From assembly GCF_040581485.1 (NCBI RefSeq), contig NC_090134.1, forward strand, positions 9,300,001-9,364,000: 64,000 nucleotides of DNA, given 5' to 3'. Positions within the stretch are counted from its first letter, which is position 1. Every line of letters starts with the position of its first letter. Shown here piece after piece: positions 42,704-51,345 of this stretch. Below the pieces are notes generated by a model, which was given only the letters and a program-made list of their open reading frames with translations, was not told where the DNA came from and did not search any database. The translations under genes were made by a program, and so were the position numbers. Source of the stretch: Linepithema humile. Its lineage: Eukaryota; Arthropoda; Insecta; Hymenoptera; Formicidae.

Positions 42704-43703
42704 TTTATAGCATTATTATCCAAATCAGATCATTATCAGTTTAATCGCGCATCGATCGAATTACTTGAATCAGATCTAAAATGTCGCTGCACGTAAGAAA
42801 TTATGAGAATCAGAATGCGGCAAAAAATTCCGAGGCGCCGATCGATGCAAATATCAGCATTTCTTGGAATGCGATGTATTCGATCAAAGTACGGTGACAT
42901 TTGTGCGAAACGCTCGTGCGAAACGTCTTCGGAATTTCATTCCGACAGGACGCGAACGGGGCATTTCCTTCGGTTTGGGTGTACACCCCCGTTGTCCCGA
43001 ACAATAAGAGCGCGATGACGCGCAAGTCGCACCCGCTCAGCATTCCGCGAGCAAGAAATTTTTTTAAATATTTCTATTCAAGGGAATTCGAGATTCTCGA
43101 TTCCTTGAGGAGGTGTACTGAAAGTTCATAATCAGAAAGCTCCTGTGCCGAACCTCACGTACATCTGTTACTGATGTATCGAGACGAATTCCAGCAAAAT
43201 TTCACGGCCGCGATTGTAATAGTTCAGTCGGAACTTTCGGATTTTATCAGATTTATCTCATTATTACTATTATTGGTGTAAGTATATGCGAGATCGGAAA
43301 ATCAGAAATTATCCGAATGGTGAGATCATGCGCGAAACACGTATATTTGTACACGGTGTGCCAGGTTCGCTAACTTGCCTTTTAACAGCAAATTTTGTGC
43401 ACAAAATTGCAGTTAAATATTTATAAACTGGATATTGCTAAGTACTATTCAATCTTTTATAAGATATTTAACATCACGTTAATGGATATTGGAAAGTAAA
43501 AAATGATTTTACCAATAACGGCTCAAAATATTCTCTAATGAGAAAGATTAAATTTAGTCCGCTAAAAAATGTCAGTAAAAAAGGAACAGTGCACTTGGAA
43601 CACTCGGAAAAGTACATAATAATATACATATGTGTATAACGCGTGTATAATATACGAAGAATAGCGAGAAATGAACAAACTCTCTGACGAAAAAGTATTA
43701 TAA

Positions 43704-43748
<45 letters not shown>

Positions 43749-45083
43749 ATACATATTATATAAATAACCTATTAATAAGTTGTAACTATCCGTTGGTACA
43801 TATCGCACATACGATCGAAAGAAACAGAGAAAAGGACTGGAAAAAATCGCTTCAGAAACTAGCAAGAATAATATAAAAGAAGAACGAGTAAACAGGATGC
43901 ATCAGAGGAAGCATAGAAGTAATATCGAATTATATTTCTTCACGATATTAAAATGCGTAAACGCGCGTTATGCGTTTCTCTTTTGCTAACCGTCGCTATC
44001 GCAGAAGTGATTTATTAATAGATGAAAATATCTTACATTGCATCTACATTAAGATTTGTATAACCAATGCTTCACTTTTTATACTTTAAAAAAATTTTAA
44101 GTAAAGTTGAATTGGCAATTTCAAGAAAAAACTTTGTAACTAAAACTTTTTCATATAAATATCTTAAAATCTGCTTTTTTTAGTTAGTTTTAATCATTGT
44201 TTAAGTAAATTAAGGAGAACTGATCGAATGCTACATTAATACAACTATATTGTAAGAAGTTAATTTTAGAGAAAAAAATAAGAAAGTTAATTATATTAAA
44301 TGTATTATATTAAATTTTTTTTAGAAACTAATAATGGCATAATCTTATAATAAAATTATTATAATATTAACAGAATTTTTCGAATTTAATTATAACATAA
44401 TGACAAAGAAAAGGCAATAAAAAGAAGGCTATCCATCTTCTTGTCTTCTTTGTTTTTATTTGCCTCTAAAAGAGTCACACTTTATAGTATAAAGTATAAA
44501 TTACAATACTTTTGATATAAATTTTAACAGAGTTTTATTTCATTTAAATTAAAAATAATAGATATATATAGTTTTCAAAATCTATGCATATAAATTATAT
44601 ACGTATCTAATAAATTTAGATATAAATTTTCTTGCAATTGCCAATTTTACGGCGTTAACTATATAATTTTCAATCTTTCCTACAGTGCCATCTTCTAAAA
44701 GAATCGACATTCGAAATGATAACGCGTCTAAAAATAGGAAAAAGACCGAAACTGAAAACTCTTATTTCGATCTTGTTACGAATCGAATCAATTGTACAGT
44801 TATACAGTGTATCAAAAACAAAAGAGAAAAATCATGGAGGCTACTTTTTTGGAGCGAGTCTCCATGTAGACGAAGACATGATAAAATCGACAACACCATA
44901 AAATCTCATGACACAACGAATGTAATAAAAAGAAGTTTTTCGTTTTCTACGCATTGTATGTTTATTAATATATCCCACCCCAAAAATATATATGTATATA
45001 TTGAATAATGTGCGTGTACACAAACATACACATACATTTTTTATATTTTTATTATATCTAATTTTTAGTGCCACTTTTACTTT
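42704..45083. other. Non-coding stretch with TA microsatellite
   Basis: A GC-richer patch (42780-43250) is followed by AT-rich DNA. No recognisable gene. The frames at 42803-43131 overlap one another on both strands and match nothing known. A possible weak hairpin (AAGAAAAGGCAATAAAAAG pairing with a Tttttatttgcct stretch) lies at 44405-44470. Confidence 0.5.
43710..43745. repeat. (TA)n microsatellite
   Basis: About 36 bases of uninterrupted TA dinucleotide, the longest pure TA run in the window. Confidence 0.95.
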
Positions 45084-45297
45084 AATAATACAGCTTACAC
45101 ACATTGATTAACAAATTTAAATATTTTTAAAAAACAATATAAACTCATAATGTGCAAAAATAAAAATAAGATTATATAATATAGAGTATTTTAATGAAAA
45201 AAAAATAAAAATATGTAAAAATATCAGTTGAAATATTTTATATCTATCTTGGGATTTATTTCAATACTAAAAACTAAACCTCAAATATATCTACATA

Positions 45298-45548
45298 TAT
45301 ACAGATTATCTCAGACCAACCATGTAATCAGTTAATAGCAGATTCCTGAGATTATTTGGAGACAAAAATCTTAATTCCAAAATGTCAAGAATAGTTTTTA
45401 AATGGAAAATTAAATTATCAAAAGTTGAATCAGATTATCAAGAATTTCAGCGCTCAGACTTGCATATTCATTTTTATATACTTTCCATATGAAAAATGCT
45501 AGAAATCTGCTATTAACGGGTGATACAATAAATCTGGAATACTCTATA
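45298..45548. mobile_element. TATACAG-ended palindromic MITE, left-arm copy
   Basis: The left end (TATACAGATTATC ... GTTAATAGCAGATT) and the right end read on the other strand (TATAGAGTATTCC ... GTTAATAGCAGATT) are inverted copies of about 55 bp, so this 251-bp segment is a small non-autonomous DNA element. Its counterpart sits at the matching place in the other arm (48141-48399), so it was present before the arms separated. Whether the flanking TA is a target duplication or part of the end is unclear. Family not identified. Confidence 0.6.
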
Positions 45549-45608
45549 TTTTGTATTATTTTGAAATCTATTTTTTCAATTAAAATAAAGCAAATTGAAA
45601 TGACTTAC

Positions 45609-45652
45609 CGATACGATGCGTAGCAGCGGAATTGTTGTTCCGCAAAGTTGAT
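45609..45652 (-). other. Micro-exon-like module (44 bp), left arm
   Basis: On the minus strand the sequence reads ATATTTTACAG, then 44 bases beginning ATCAACTTTGCGG and ending GCATCGTATCG, then GTAAGTCATTTC. Both flanks are good matches to splice acceptor and donor. The equivalent segment in the right arm keeps the donor (GCCG|GTAAGTTC) but has ACGG where the acceptor ACAG would be. Similar CG|GTAA junctions recur on the minus strand at 50033, 50865 and 50993. No transcript evidence is available. Confidence 0.22.
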
Positions 45653-45774
45653 CTGTAAAATATAAAAAAACATTCAGATTATAATAACGTATAAAATAAT
45701 TCATATCTGAGAAATATTTGCGCCCATTGAACTTTTTATTTGTCTCATAAGCAAATATCTAAAAGAATTATATA

Positions 45775-45803
45775 TTAGGACCTTGAATAAGTTCTCGCTG
45801 TTT
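45775..45803 (+). repeat. mariner terminal inverted repeat (gene 3' side)
   Basis: A 29-bp end starting TTAGGACCTTGAATAAG. It pairs with 46635-46663 except at its sixth base (45780). It lies about 50 bp beyond the transposase stop codon and is preceded by the TA duplication. Confidence 0.93.
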
Positions 45804-45852
45804 TTTTTGTTAAAAAAAAACATTAATTTAAAATATAAGGCTTACAATAACT

Positions 45853-46492
45853 TTACTCAAAGTATTGTCCATCATTAGAGACCACTTTCTCCCATCTTTC
45901 TGGCAGTAATTGAATCCCCCGTCGAAAAAACGATTCATCTTTTGACGCAATCCATGAATCGACCCATTTTTCGGTTTCTTCGAAAGAATGGAAGCGCTGC
46001 TCGCTCAAACCATGCGCCATCGACCGAAACAAGTGGTAATCCGAGGGGGCTATGTCCGGTGAATACGGCGGGTGAGGTAGAACTTCCCATTGAAGCGTTT
46101 CCAGGTAAGTTTTGACTGGTTTTGCCACATGTGGCCGAGCATTGTCATGTAACAAAATGACTTTGTCGTGTCTCTGCCCGTATAGTGGCCGCTTTTCTTT
46201 TAGAGCTCGACTCAAACGCATCATCTGAAGTCGATAGCGAGCTCCCGTGATAGTTTCATTAGGTTTCTTCGTCTTCAAACTTTGTCGGTGCTCCAGAACG
46301 TTCTTTATCTTCAAGGTCAAAGTCATTATTTTTAAAGCGCCTAAACCAGTCTCTGCATGTCGTATTCGACAGAGCATTGTCACCATATGTTTCAACAAGA
46401 ATTCTGTGTGCTTCAGCTGCAGATTTCTTTTGAATAAAGCAGTGCAATAAAATTCCCCGCAAAAACACTTTATTTGGCACAAAAGTAGACAT
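45853..46492 (-). pseudogene. mariner transposase, internal deletion and frameshift
   Basis: The gene should encode a DDD transposase that binds the element's ends and moves it by cut-and-paste at TA sites. The N-terminal piece (46492 down to 46259, 77 codons) starts MSTFVPNK and contains the first helix-turn-helix region (CFIQKKSAAEAHRIL, CRDWFRRFKNNDFD). It runs into a stop directly at the break. The C-terminal piece continues in another frame from about 46260 to the stop at 45853 (about 135 codons). It keeps HDNARPH (second catalytic Asp at 46144-46146) and SPDIAPSDYHLF (third Asp at 46039-46041), with 34 residues between them, the D34D spacing of mariners. The middle ~130 residues are missing, including the second DNA-binding helix-turn-helix, the linker and the first catalytic Asp. 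Inactive. The wording of the motifs suggests the mellifera or a related subfamily, but I would not insist on that. Confidence 0.95.
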
Positions 46493-46634
46493 TTTCGCAA
46501 TAGGTAATTAAACACGTGGTTGACACTGTGGTAAACTGTATCTACTAGAATTTGAGGTTACATATAGTACTACTTAGCTGATGCGTTTCCGTACGAAATT
46601 CCATGCACAGAGTGCCGCTACGCCATCTTTTAAG

Positions 46635-46663
46635 AAACAGCGAGAACTTATTCAAGGACCTAA
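46635..46663 (-). repeat. mariner terminal inverted repeat (gene 5' side)
   Basis: Read on the minus strand it begins TTAGGTCCTTGAATAAG and matches 45775-45803 at 28 of 29 positions. It lies about 140 bp upstream of the transposase start codon, a usual leader length for mariners, and is followed on the plus strand by the TA duplication. Confidence 0.93.
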
Positions 46664-47187
46664 TATATCAAAAATTTAATTACGTGAAATAATAATAAAT
46701 GTATAAAATTATTCACACAATAATCATAAATTATATTAAATATTGTAAATGTTTTATTAAAAATTTCAAATAACACATATGAAATATTTTACAATTAATA
46801 GGTGATGAATACCTTAAAGTTGGTCCGCTTATGCCCGATGCCCATCCTGAGCCTGCTCCTCCTCTCAGTAGGAACACGATTTTTCGTGATTTATTCGCGA
46901 AAACCAGATTAATTATTATCGCGCAACATCGAGCAACATACGGCACTCCCGACGCGTATTTTGTCACTTGAGGCAAAGATAATACTCATTGTCAGATATC
47001 ATTACACGGATACGTTCGAGACTCTATAGAAAACGACGGAAGAAAACTTGTGAAAAATGGTTTTATCTCATCGGCGTAGTGATTTTCGAGAATAATTATA
47101 ACAAGAGAGTAGTAAAAATATAGTATGAAAGCAGTAAGAATGGTAAAAATAATGGATATAACGCGCTGATACGCTCCGATACGTCCG

Positions 47188-47360
47188 ATACCGACGATTT
47201 GCTCCGTACGTGTGAAATACCACAGGACAAGGTTACGCAGATTTCCGTTTGAAGAAATGTGTGGAATGTGCGCGCTGATATATAGCACAAGAGAGAGAGA
47301 AGAGAGAGAGAGTTCAGTCTAAGCGCGAGGACGTAAACAACCCCTCCCTTCTCACTTTCT
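47188..47360. other. Spacer of the large inverted repeat, with GA repeat
   Basis: About 173 bp between the arms. It holds a GA microsatellite (47290-47312) followed by GC-richer sequence with GCGCGAGGACGTAAAC. No open frame of interest. In a transcript across the locus this would be the loop of a hairpin. Confidence 0.7.
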
Positions 47361-48553
47361 CTGCGTGTATCGGAGTGTTATTCTTTTCATTTCTATCATC
47401 CTCACTACTTCTATACTATATACATCTTTACTACTCGTTATTACTTTACTTATTCGTTATAATTATCCTTCAAAATCAGTACGTTGATGAGATAAAATCA
47501 TTTTTCACAAGTTTTCTTCCATTGTTTTTTACAGTTGAATGTATTCGTGCGATCTGAATATTATCTTTGTCCTCATACGACAAAGTATGCATCGGAAATG
47601 CCGTATAAAATGTCGCGCGATAATATTTAATCGGATTTTCGCGAATGAATAGCAAATGAATCGCAAGTGAATCGTGAGTGAATCGTGTTCCTATACTAAA
47701 AGAGGAAGAACAGTTTCAGGACAGGCATCGGGCATCTGCGGGGTATTTATCGTTTATTTATTACCTATTAATTACAAATGTTTCATATAAAATATTTGAA
47801 ATTTTCAGTAAAACATTTATAATATTTAATATTTATAATTATTGTGTGAATTATTTTACATAAATATTATTATTTCAAAGAAATTTTAAAATTTTTTATA
47901 ATTTTTTTATTAGCTATTTGCTTAAAGAACAAATAAAAAGCTCAATGATAATAAAGCAAATATTTCTCAGATACTAATTATTTTATAGGTGCTGTAATCT
48001 GGATGTTTTTTATATTTTACGGATCAACTTTATAGACCAACAGAACAATAACTTCGCTACTGTGCATCGTGCCGGTAAGTTCAATTTATTTTATTTTAAT
48101 GTCATTTTTATAAAAATAGATTTCAGAATGTTGTAAAATATATACAGAATGTCCAGATTAATCGTATCACTTGTTAATATGGCAGATTTCTAAAGTTTTT
48201 TATATAGTAATATAAAAATCAATATTGTAATGCGCGGAATTTTTGACAATCTGATTCAACAACCTTTAACAATCTGGTTAACTTTCCATTTAAAAACTAA
48301 TGTAGCTTCGATATTTTGAAATGTTTTGTCTCCAAATGACCTCAAAAATCTGCTATTAACTAATGATCTAAACACGGGTGGTCTAGGACAATCTGTATAT
48401 AGATATAGTATATATTGGGGAGATAAGTTTCTAGTATTTTCATATATTCCATATTATATAATCTTATTTTATTTTTACTTATAAACGGTATCTTATAAGT
48501 TATATTGTTTTTTACAAATATTTAAATTGGTTAATCAATGCTATAATAAATAA
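47361..48553. repeat. Right arm of a large inverted repeat
   Basis: This arm is the inverted counterpart of 45084-47187, with matched blocks in reverse order on the opposite strand. It lacks the mariner: the corresponding place (about 47897-47901) is continuous AT-rich sequence with a single TA. It holds the second copy of the TATACAG MITE (48141-48399), one minisatellite unit (47583-47609) and a CG|GTAAGT junction near 48075. A short frame starting ATGCATCGG at 47588 resembles the peptide of the minisatellite but soon ends. Confidence 0.88.
48141..48399. mobile_element. TATACAG-ended palindromic MITE, right-arm copy
   Basis: Starts TATACAGAATGTCC and ends, on the other strand, TATACAGATTGTCC. 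The two ends stay alignable for about 55 bp, with TTAATA and GCAGATTT shared. At 259 bp it is the inverted counterpart of 45298-45548. Of the two copies this one keeps the cleaner ends. Confidence 0.65.
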
Positions 48554-49741
48554 CTCTTTATATCAATTTTAATAATTGCAATTATAAATTTGTGTAGATA
48601 AATATCTAAATATGTATCCATTTTAAAACAAATAAATATAATATTGTTTCCAGAAGTATTTTGTACTATGATAAATGTAAACTCAATTATTTTACAATAT
48701 TTAGCAGTGCAATATTTAGTAATAAAGAATAGAAATAAATAACTTCATAAAATGTCGAAATCTCTCGTTAAAATAAATATTCTACTGTCAATTTGCATGT
48801 ATATTTCACTGAAATTCACCGTGTTTCAAAATTTACCATGCCAATCTTTGTTATGCTCTTTACGGTTCATTGCTTTCACAAAACCTTTTAGCTTTCAAAA
48901 CGAGGGAAACCCTATTTTTACCACTATTCCGCCCAATGACTCGAATAAAATCGTCCAAACCGCGACTATAATATTCAAACGAGAAAAAGGAGACATTCAA
49001 TTATACGCAAAATCCATTTGCGAGTCGACTAAACGCCGAGATCGCTTCGCGTTTTCCGAACATCGACGCTACCCGGAAAATCCCGTGGGATATAGTTTTT
49101 CCTCCCAATATAGATATTTCGTCGAGCAGCGCGGAAATAAAATGGATACGCAGTGGGACGATAAATCGTCACACGCAGGACCTTCCTAGCGTTTTGTGCT
49201 CGACAACGGTTAGGAACAAAAGGGAGGCGCGTCACGTTCGGTTCGACTCGGCTCGACTGGAATTTCGCCTCGACGAAAATTTTCATCGCGAGCGCGTAGC
49301 TATTTATTTTATTCTCACTAGCACGAATCGGATCTATGCGCGGTAAATCATTTCAATCCTGCCGGCAAACGCCGCGTGCCGCGTTCGAAAATAAAAAAGC
49401 GAATGACACGGAAATGCAACAAAACGGATTCTAAAAAATTCATCTCAGCCGAGAGAAGCAAATCTATTTTTTCTCTTTCCTTTTTTTGTTAAAATCTTGC
49501 GAATATAACAAATAATCACTCTAATTTTGAATTTGTTTGTTTAATTTCGCTTACGTCGATAATCGGCATTGATAAATAAAACCGTTTAAATGTATGACTT
49601 ATTTTTTATTAATGCTAAATAAAAAATATTTTTAATTATAATAAAACCTTATTGTAGTCAAATATCTCAAAAATATATTGCATATCGAGTTGTTGCACAG
49701 TAATAAAACAAAATTTCTAAAAATTGCATTTAAGTATAATT
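48554..49741. other. Non-coding stretch with a long unassigned frame
   Basis: A plus-strand frame at 48752-49189 is open for 145 codons, starting in AT-rich DNA and ending in a GC-richer patch. It translates to no family I recognise and changes composition abruptly partway, so I do not call a gene. Nothing else is seen. Confidence 0.45.
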
Positions 49742-49905
49742 ACCCGAGAAAAAATGGTATAATTGGTCAGATGTAAATATATATAATTAGTTGTGAAAAG
49801 ATCTGAATTTTATATAATCATATAAAATTACATATGTTATTAGATCTTTTCATAACTAATTATATATATTTACATCTGACCATATTATACCATTTTTTCT
49901 CGGGT
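49742..49905. mobile_element. Young palindromic MITE (164 bp)
   Basis: The first 63 bases (ACCCGAGAAAAAATGG ... AAAAGATCT) and the last 64 are inverted copies differing at about two places, one substitution and one 1-base indel. The ~37-base centre is itself a weak palindrome (TTTTATATAATCATATAAAA). The whole segment could fold into one near-perfect hairpin. Non-coding, compact and palindromic fits a miniature inverted-repeat transposable element. No target duplication is obvious next to the ends. The near identity of the arms points to recent insertion or recent arm homogenisation. Confidence 0.85.
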
Positions 49906-50032
49906 GGAGAATATAATTTTTGTACCAATAAAATAAATAAATTAAAACTTATTCGAGATAAGCTTTAACATAATTTCATTAACAATATTTAAAAAATAAA
50001 TTTTGAAATATCATACATTTAAATAAACTTAC

Positions 50033-50054
50033 CGAAAAGTGTAGCTATTTTATG
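50033..50054 (-). other. Micro-exon-like module (22 bp)
   Basis: On the minus strand: AAATTTCAG, then 22 bases ending CTTTTCG, then GTAAGTTTATTTA. The donor side closely resembles the module in the left arm (TATCG|GTAAGTCATT). It is very short for an exon, and supported only by its likeness to neighbouring modules. Confidence 0.15.
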
Positions 50055-50306
50055 CTGAAATTTTCCAAATTTGCATTATACCATATATAAATAAAGCTTA
50101 TGCGAGAAATCCAAAATTTAATACCGTATCTGATGAAATAGAATTAAAATAAATGCAATTTTTATTAATTTGACAAAATATTGCAAGTATAACGAGGCGG
50201 CACATGTTGTTGAAATGCAATTAATCGATTGCAATGATACCAAAAATATCCTCGCGCAAATAAACAAATAATTATTCCTGCAAATATAATAAATAAAGTC
50301 ACTCAC

Positions 50307-50431
50307 TGGTTGATGACACTGCTCCTGCACATTGCTACTACACATTGCTGCTGTACACTGCTACTACACATTGCTACTGTACACTGCTACTACACACTGC
50401 TACTGTACACTGCTACACTATCCTGCTGCTC
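50307..50431 (-). other. Exon-like module carrying the 13-bp tandem repeat
   Basis: Minus strand: AAATTTTTAG acceptor, then 125 bases starting GAGCAGCAGG, then GTGAGT donor after CAACCA. Almost the entire segment is the 13-bp tandem repeat listed next. Stops occur within the repeat in the frames I followed, so if transcribed it is probably non-coding. The coincidence of repeat limits with splice-like signals is notable but unproven. Confidence 0.22.
50317..50420 (+). repeat. 13-bp tandem repeat, eight units
   Basis: Eight consecutive 13-base units with consensus CAYTGCTACTRYA start at 50317, 50330, 50343, 50356, 50369, 50382, 50395 and 50408. Inner units alternate between TACTACA and TACTGTA endings, suggesting expansion as 26-bp pairs. 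The first and last units are the most diverged, as expected of an array growing by slippage. Confidence 0.93.
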
Positions 50432-50864
50432 CTAAAAATTTTACATTTTGAATAAAAAAGTATAAAGATAACTAAAATAAATACATTTATATACATATAT
50501 GTAATAGTGTTTTGTAACGTGAATGAGTGTTTATAGAAAATTATGCATAATTTTATGTTTATTATGTGTTATTAATTTGTACAATATTAATATCAAAATT
50601 TGTATTAATGATAATTAAAATATATTTATACCATACGTGTATAGAAAAATATTAATGTTGTAAAACACAAATTGTAATCTCTCTTCCAAAGTCATAAAAT
50701 GTAAAATAAAATATATCTCGACTTCTCTAATAAATACAATTTAATAAATATCTCGTAATAAATATGTATCTCATAATATCATACTTAACACAATATAATA
50801 TAATACCTAATAAAAATTTAGTAATATATAAATATCTAATATGTGACAAAATAAATTATTTTAC

Positions 50865-50913
50865 CAAATAATGACACCGTTACAGCTTATTATGTCTGCA
50901 TCCACTGCTCTAC
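50865..50913 (-). other. Micro-exon-like module (49 bp)
   Basis: Minus strand: TTTATTTATTAG, then 49 bases starting GTAGAGCAGTGGATGCAG and ending GTCATTATTTG, then GTAAAATAATTTATTTT. It is clearly related to the module at 50993-51026 (shared GAGCARTRGATGCA, ATTATTYG and the following intron-like sequence), so the two arose by duplication of a unit that includes the junctions. Confidence 0.22.
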
Positions 50914-50992
50914 CTAATAAATAAATATACATAATAATAAATACGGTTTGTAAAATATAACATATAAAAAGGAAAAAAATAAATTATTTTAC

Positions 50993-51026
50993 CGAATAAT
51001 ATTACTACAGTCCGTTGCATCTATTG
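50993..51026 (-). other. Micro-exon-like module (34 bp)
   Basis: Minus strand: ATTATTTCTGAG, then CAATAGATGCAACGG ending ATTATTCG, then GTAAAATAATTTATTTT. A related copy of the module at 50865-50913. The acceptor side is weak because its pyrimidine tract is short. Confidence 0.2.
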
Positions 51027-51119
51027 CTCAGAAATAATCACTCGCGCAGATACAAATCGATCAAAAAAATTCATCTAATTACGACAGCGCGCGTTAATTA
51101 ACACTCATCATTTATTATT

Positions 51120-51345
51120 GATACGACATTCCCGACGCGGATAGAAATCGCAAGAAACATGGTGGCCGCTTGTGCCGTTTTGTGTGGCACTACGTTTCGA
51201 ACGGATAAATCGCGAAATAGTTATCGTTCGCTACTTTATACGATACTTCCGATGCATTTTACGCGAATATAACAAAACAATGATCACTCGACAATTTGTA
51301 CGACACTCCCGACGCATTTTCGACGAATAAATCACGGCAATCACT
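51120..51345 (-). repeat. Minisatellite with ~60-bp period
   Basis: Copies of TACGACACTCCCGACGCATT and variants occur at 51121, 51239 and 51299, with a more degenerate unit near 51182. Starts are about 57-60 bp apart, and the spacer between also repeats (GCGAATAA, ATCACTCG). On the minus strand the two best units are in one frame and give similar 20-residue peptides (VIYSSKMRRECR and VLLYSRKMHRKYR). Related single units lie in both arms of the large inverted repeat (46939-46963 and 47583-47609). The locus looks like debris of one repeated family rather than a working gene. Confidence 0.7.

Larger units (their letters stand above)
45775..46663 (-). mobile_element. mariner (Tc1/mariner) element, internally deleted, 889 bp
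   Basis: The ends are 29-bp terminal inverted repeats differing at one position, flanked by TA on both sides (45773-45774 and 46664-46665), the mariner target duplication. Inside, on the minus strand, is a recognisable but broken mariner transposase. Full-length mariners are about 1.3 kb. This copy lacks about 0.4 kb from the middle of the gene, which fully accounts for its length. It sits in the left arm of a large inverted repeat, and the right arm has the matching uninterrupted site near 47897-47901. It cannot make its own transposase but keeps both ends, so it could in principle be moved by a relative supplying the enzyme. Confidence 0.95.
45084..47187. repeat. Left arm of a large inverted repeat
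   Basis: Read on the opposite strand, 47361-48553 matches this arm from end to end. Shared blocks, in order, are ATTGATTAAC, AAAACAATATAA, TTAATAGCAGATT, ATTTGGAGACAAAA, TCTGAGAAATATTTG, ATAATTCACACAATAAT, GGAACACGATT and GAAGAAAACTTGTGAAAAATG. Identity looks like roughly 75-80 percent with many small indels. The arm is about 1.2 kb once the 889-bp mariner inserted in it is subtracted, matching the right arm's length. It also contains a TATACAG-ended MITE and one unit of the minisatellite found at 51.1-51.3 kb. Confidence 0.88.

Noticed and set aside
46247..46450. Plus-strand frame within the mariner
   Set aside because: It is the antisense shadow of the transposase.
45853..46515. Reading the 220-codon minus frame as one intact protein
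   Set aside because: Its first ~85 residues are an out-of-frame reading of the transposase N-terminus. The true start is at 46492 in another frame.
48752..49189. 145-codon plus-strand open frame
   Set aside because: It begins in AT-rich and ends in GC-richer DNA, with an abrupt change of residue composition. No recognisable homology or splice context.
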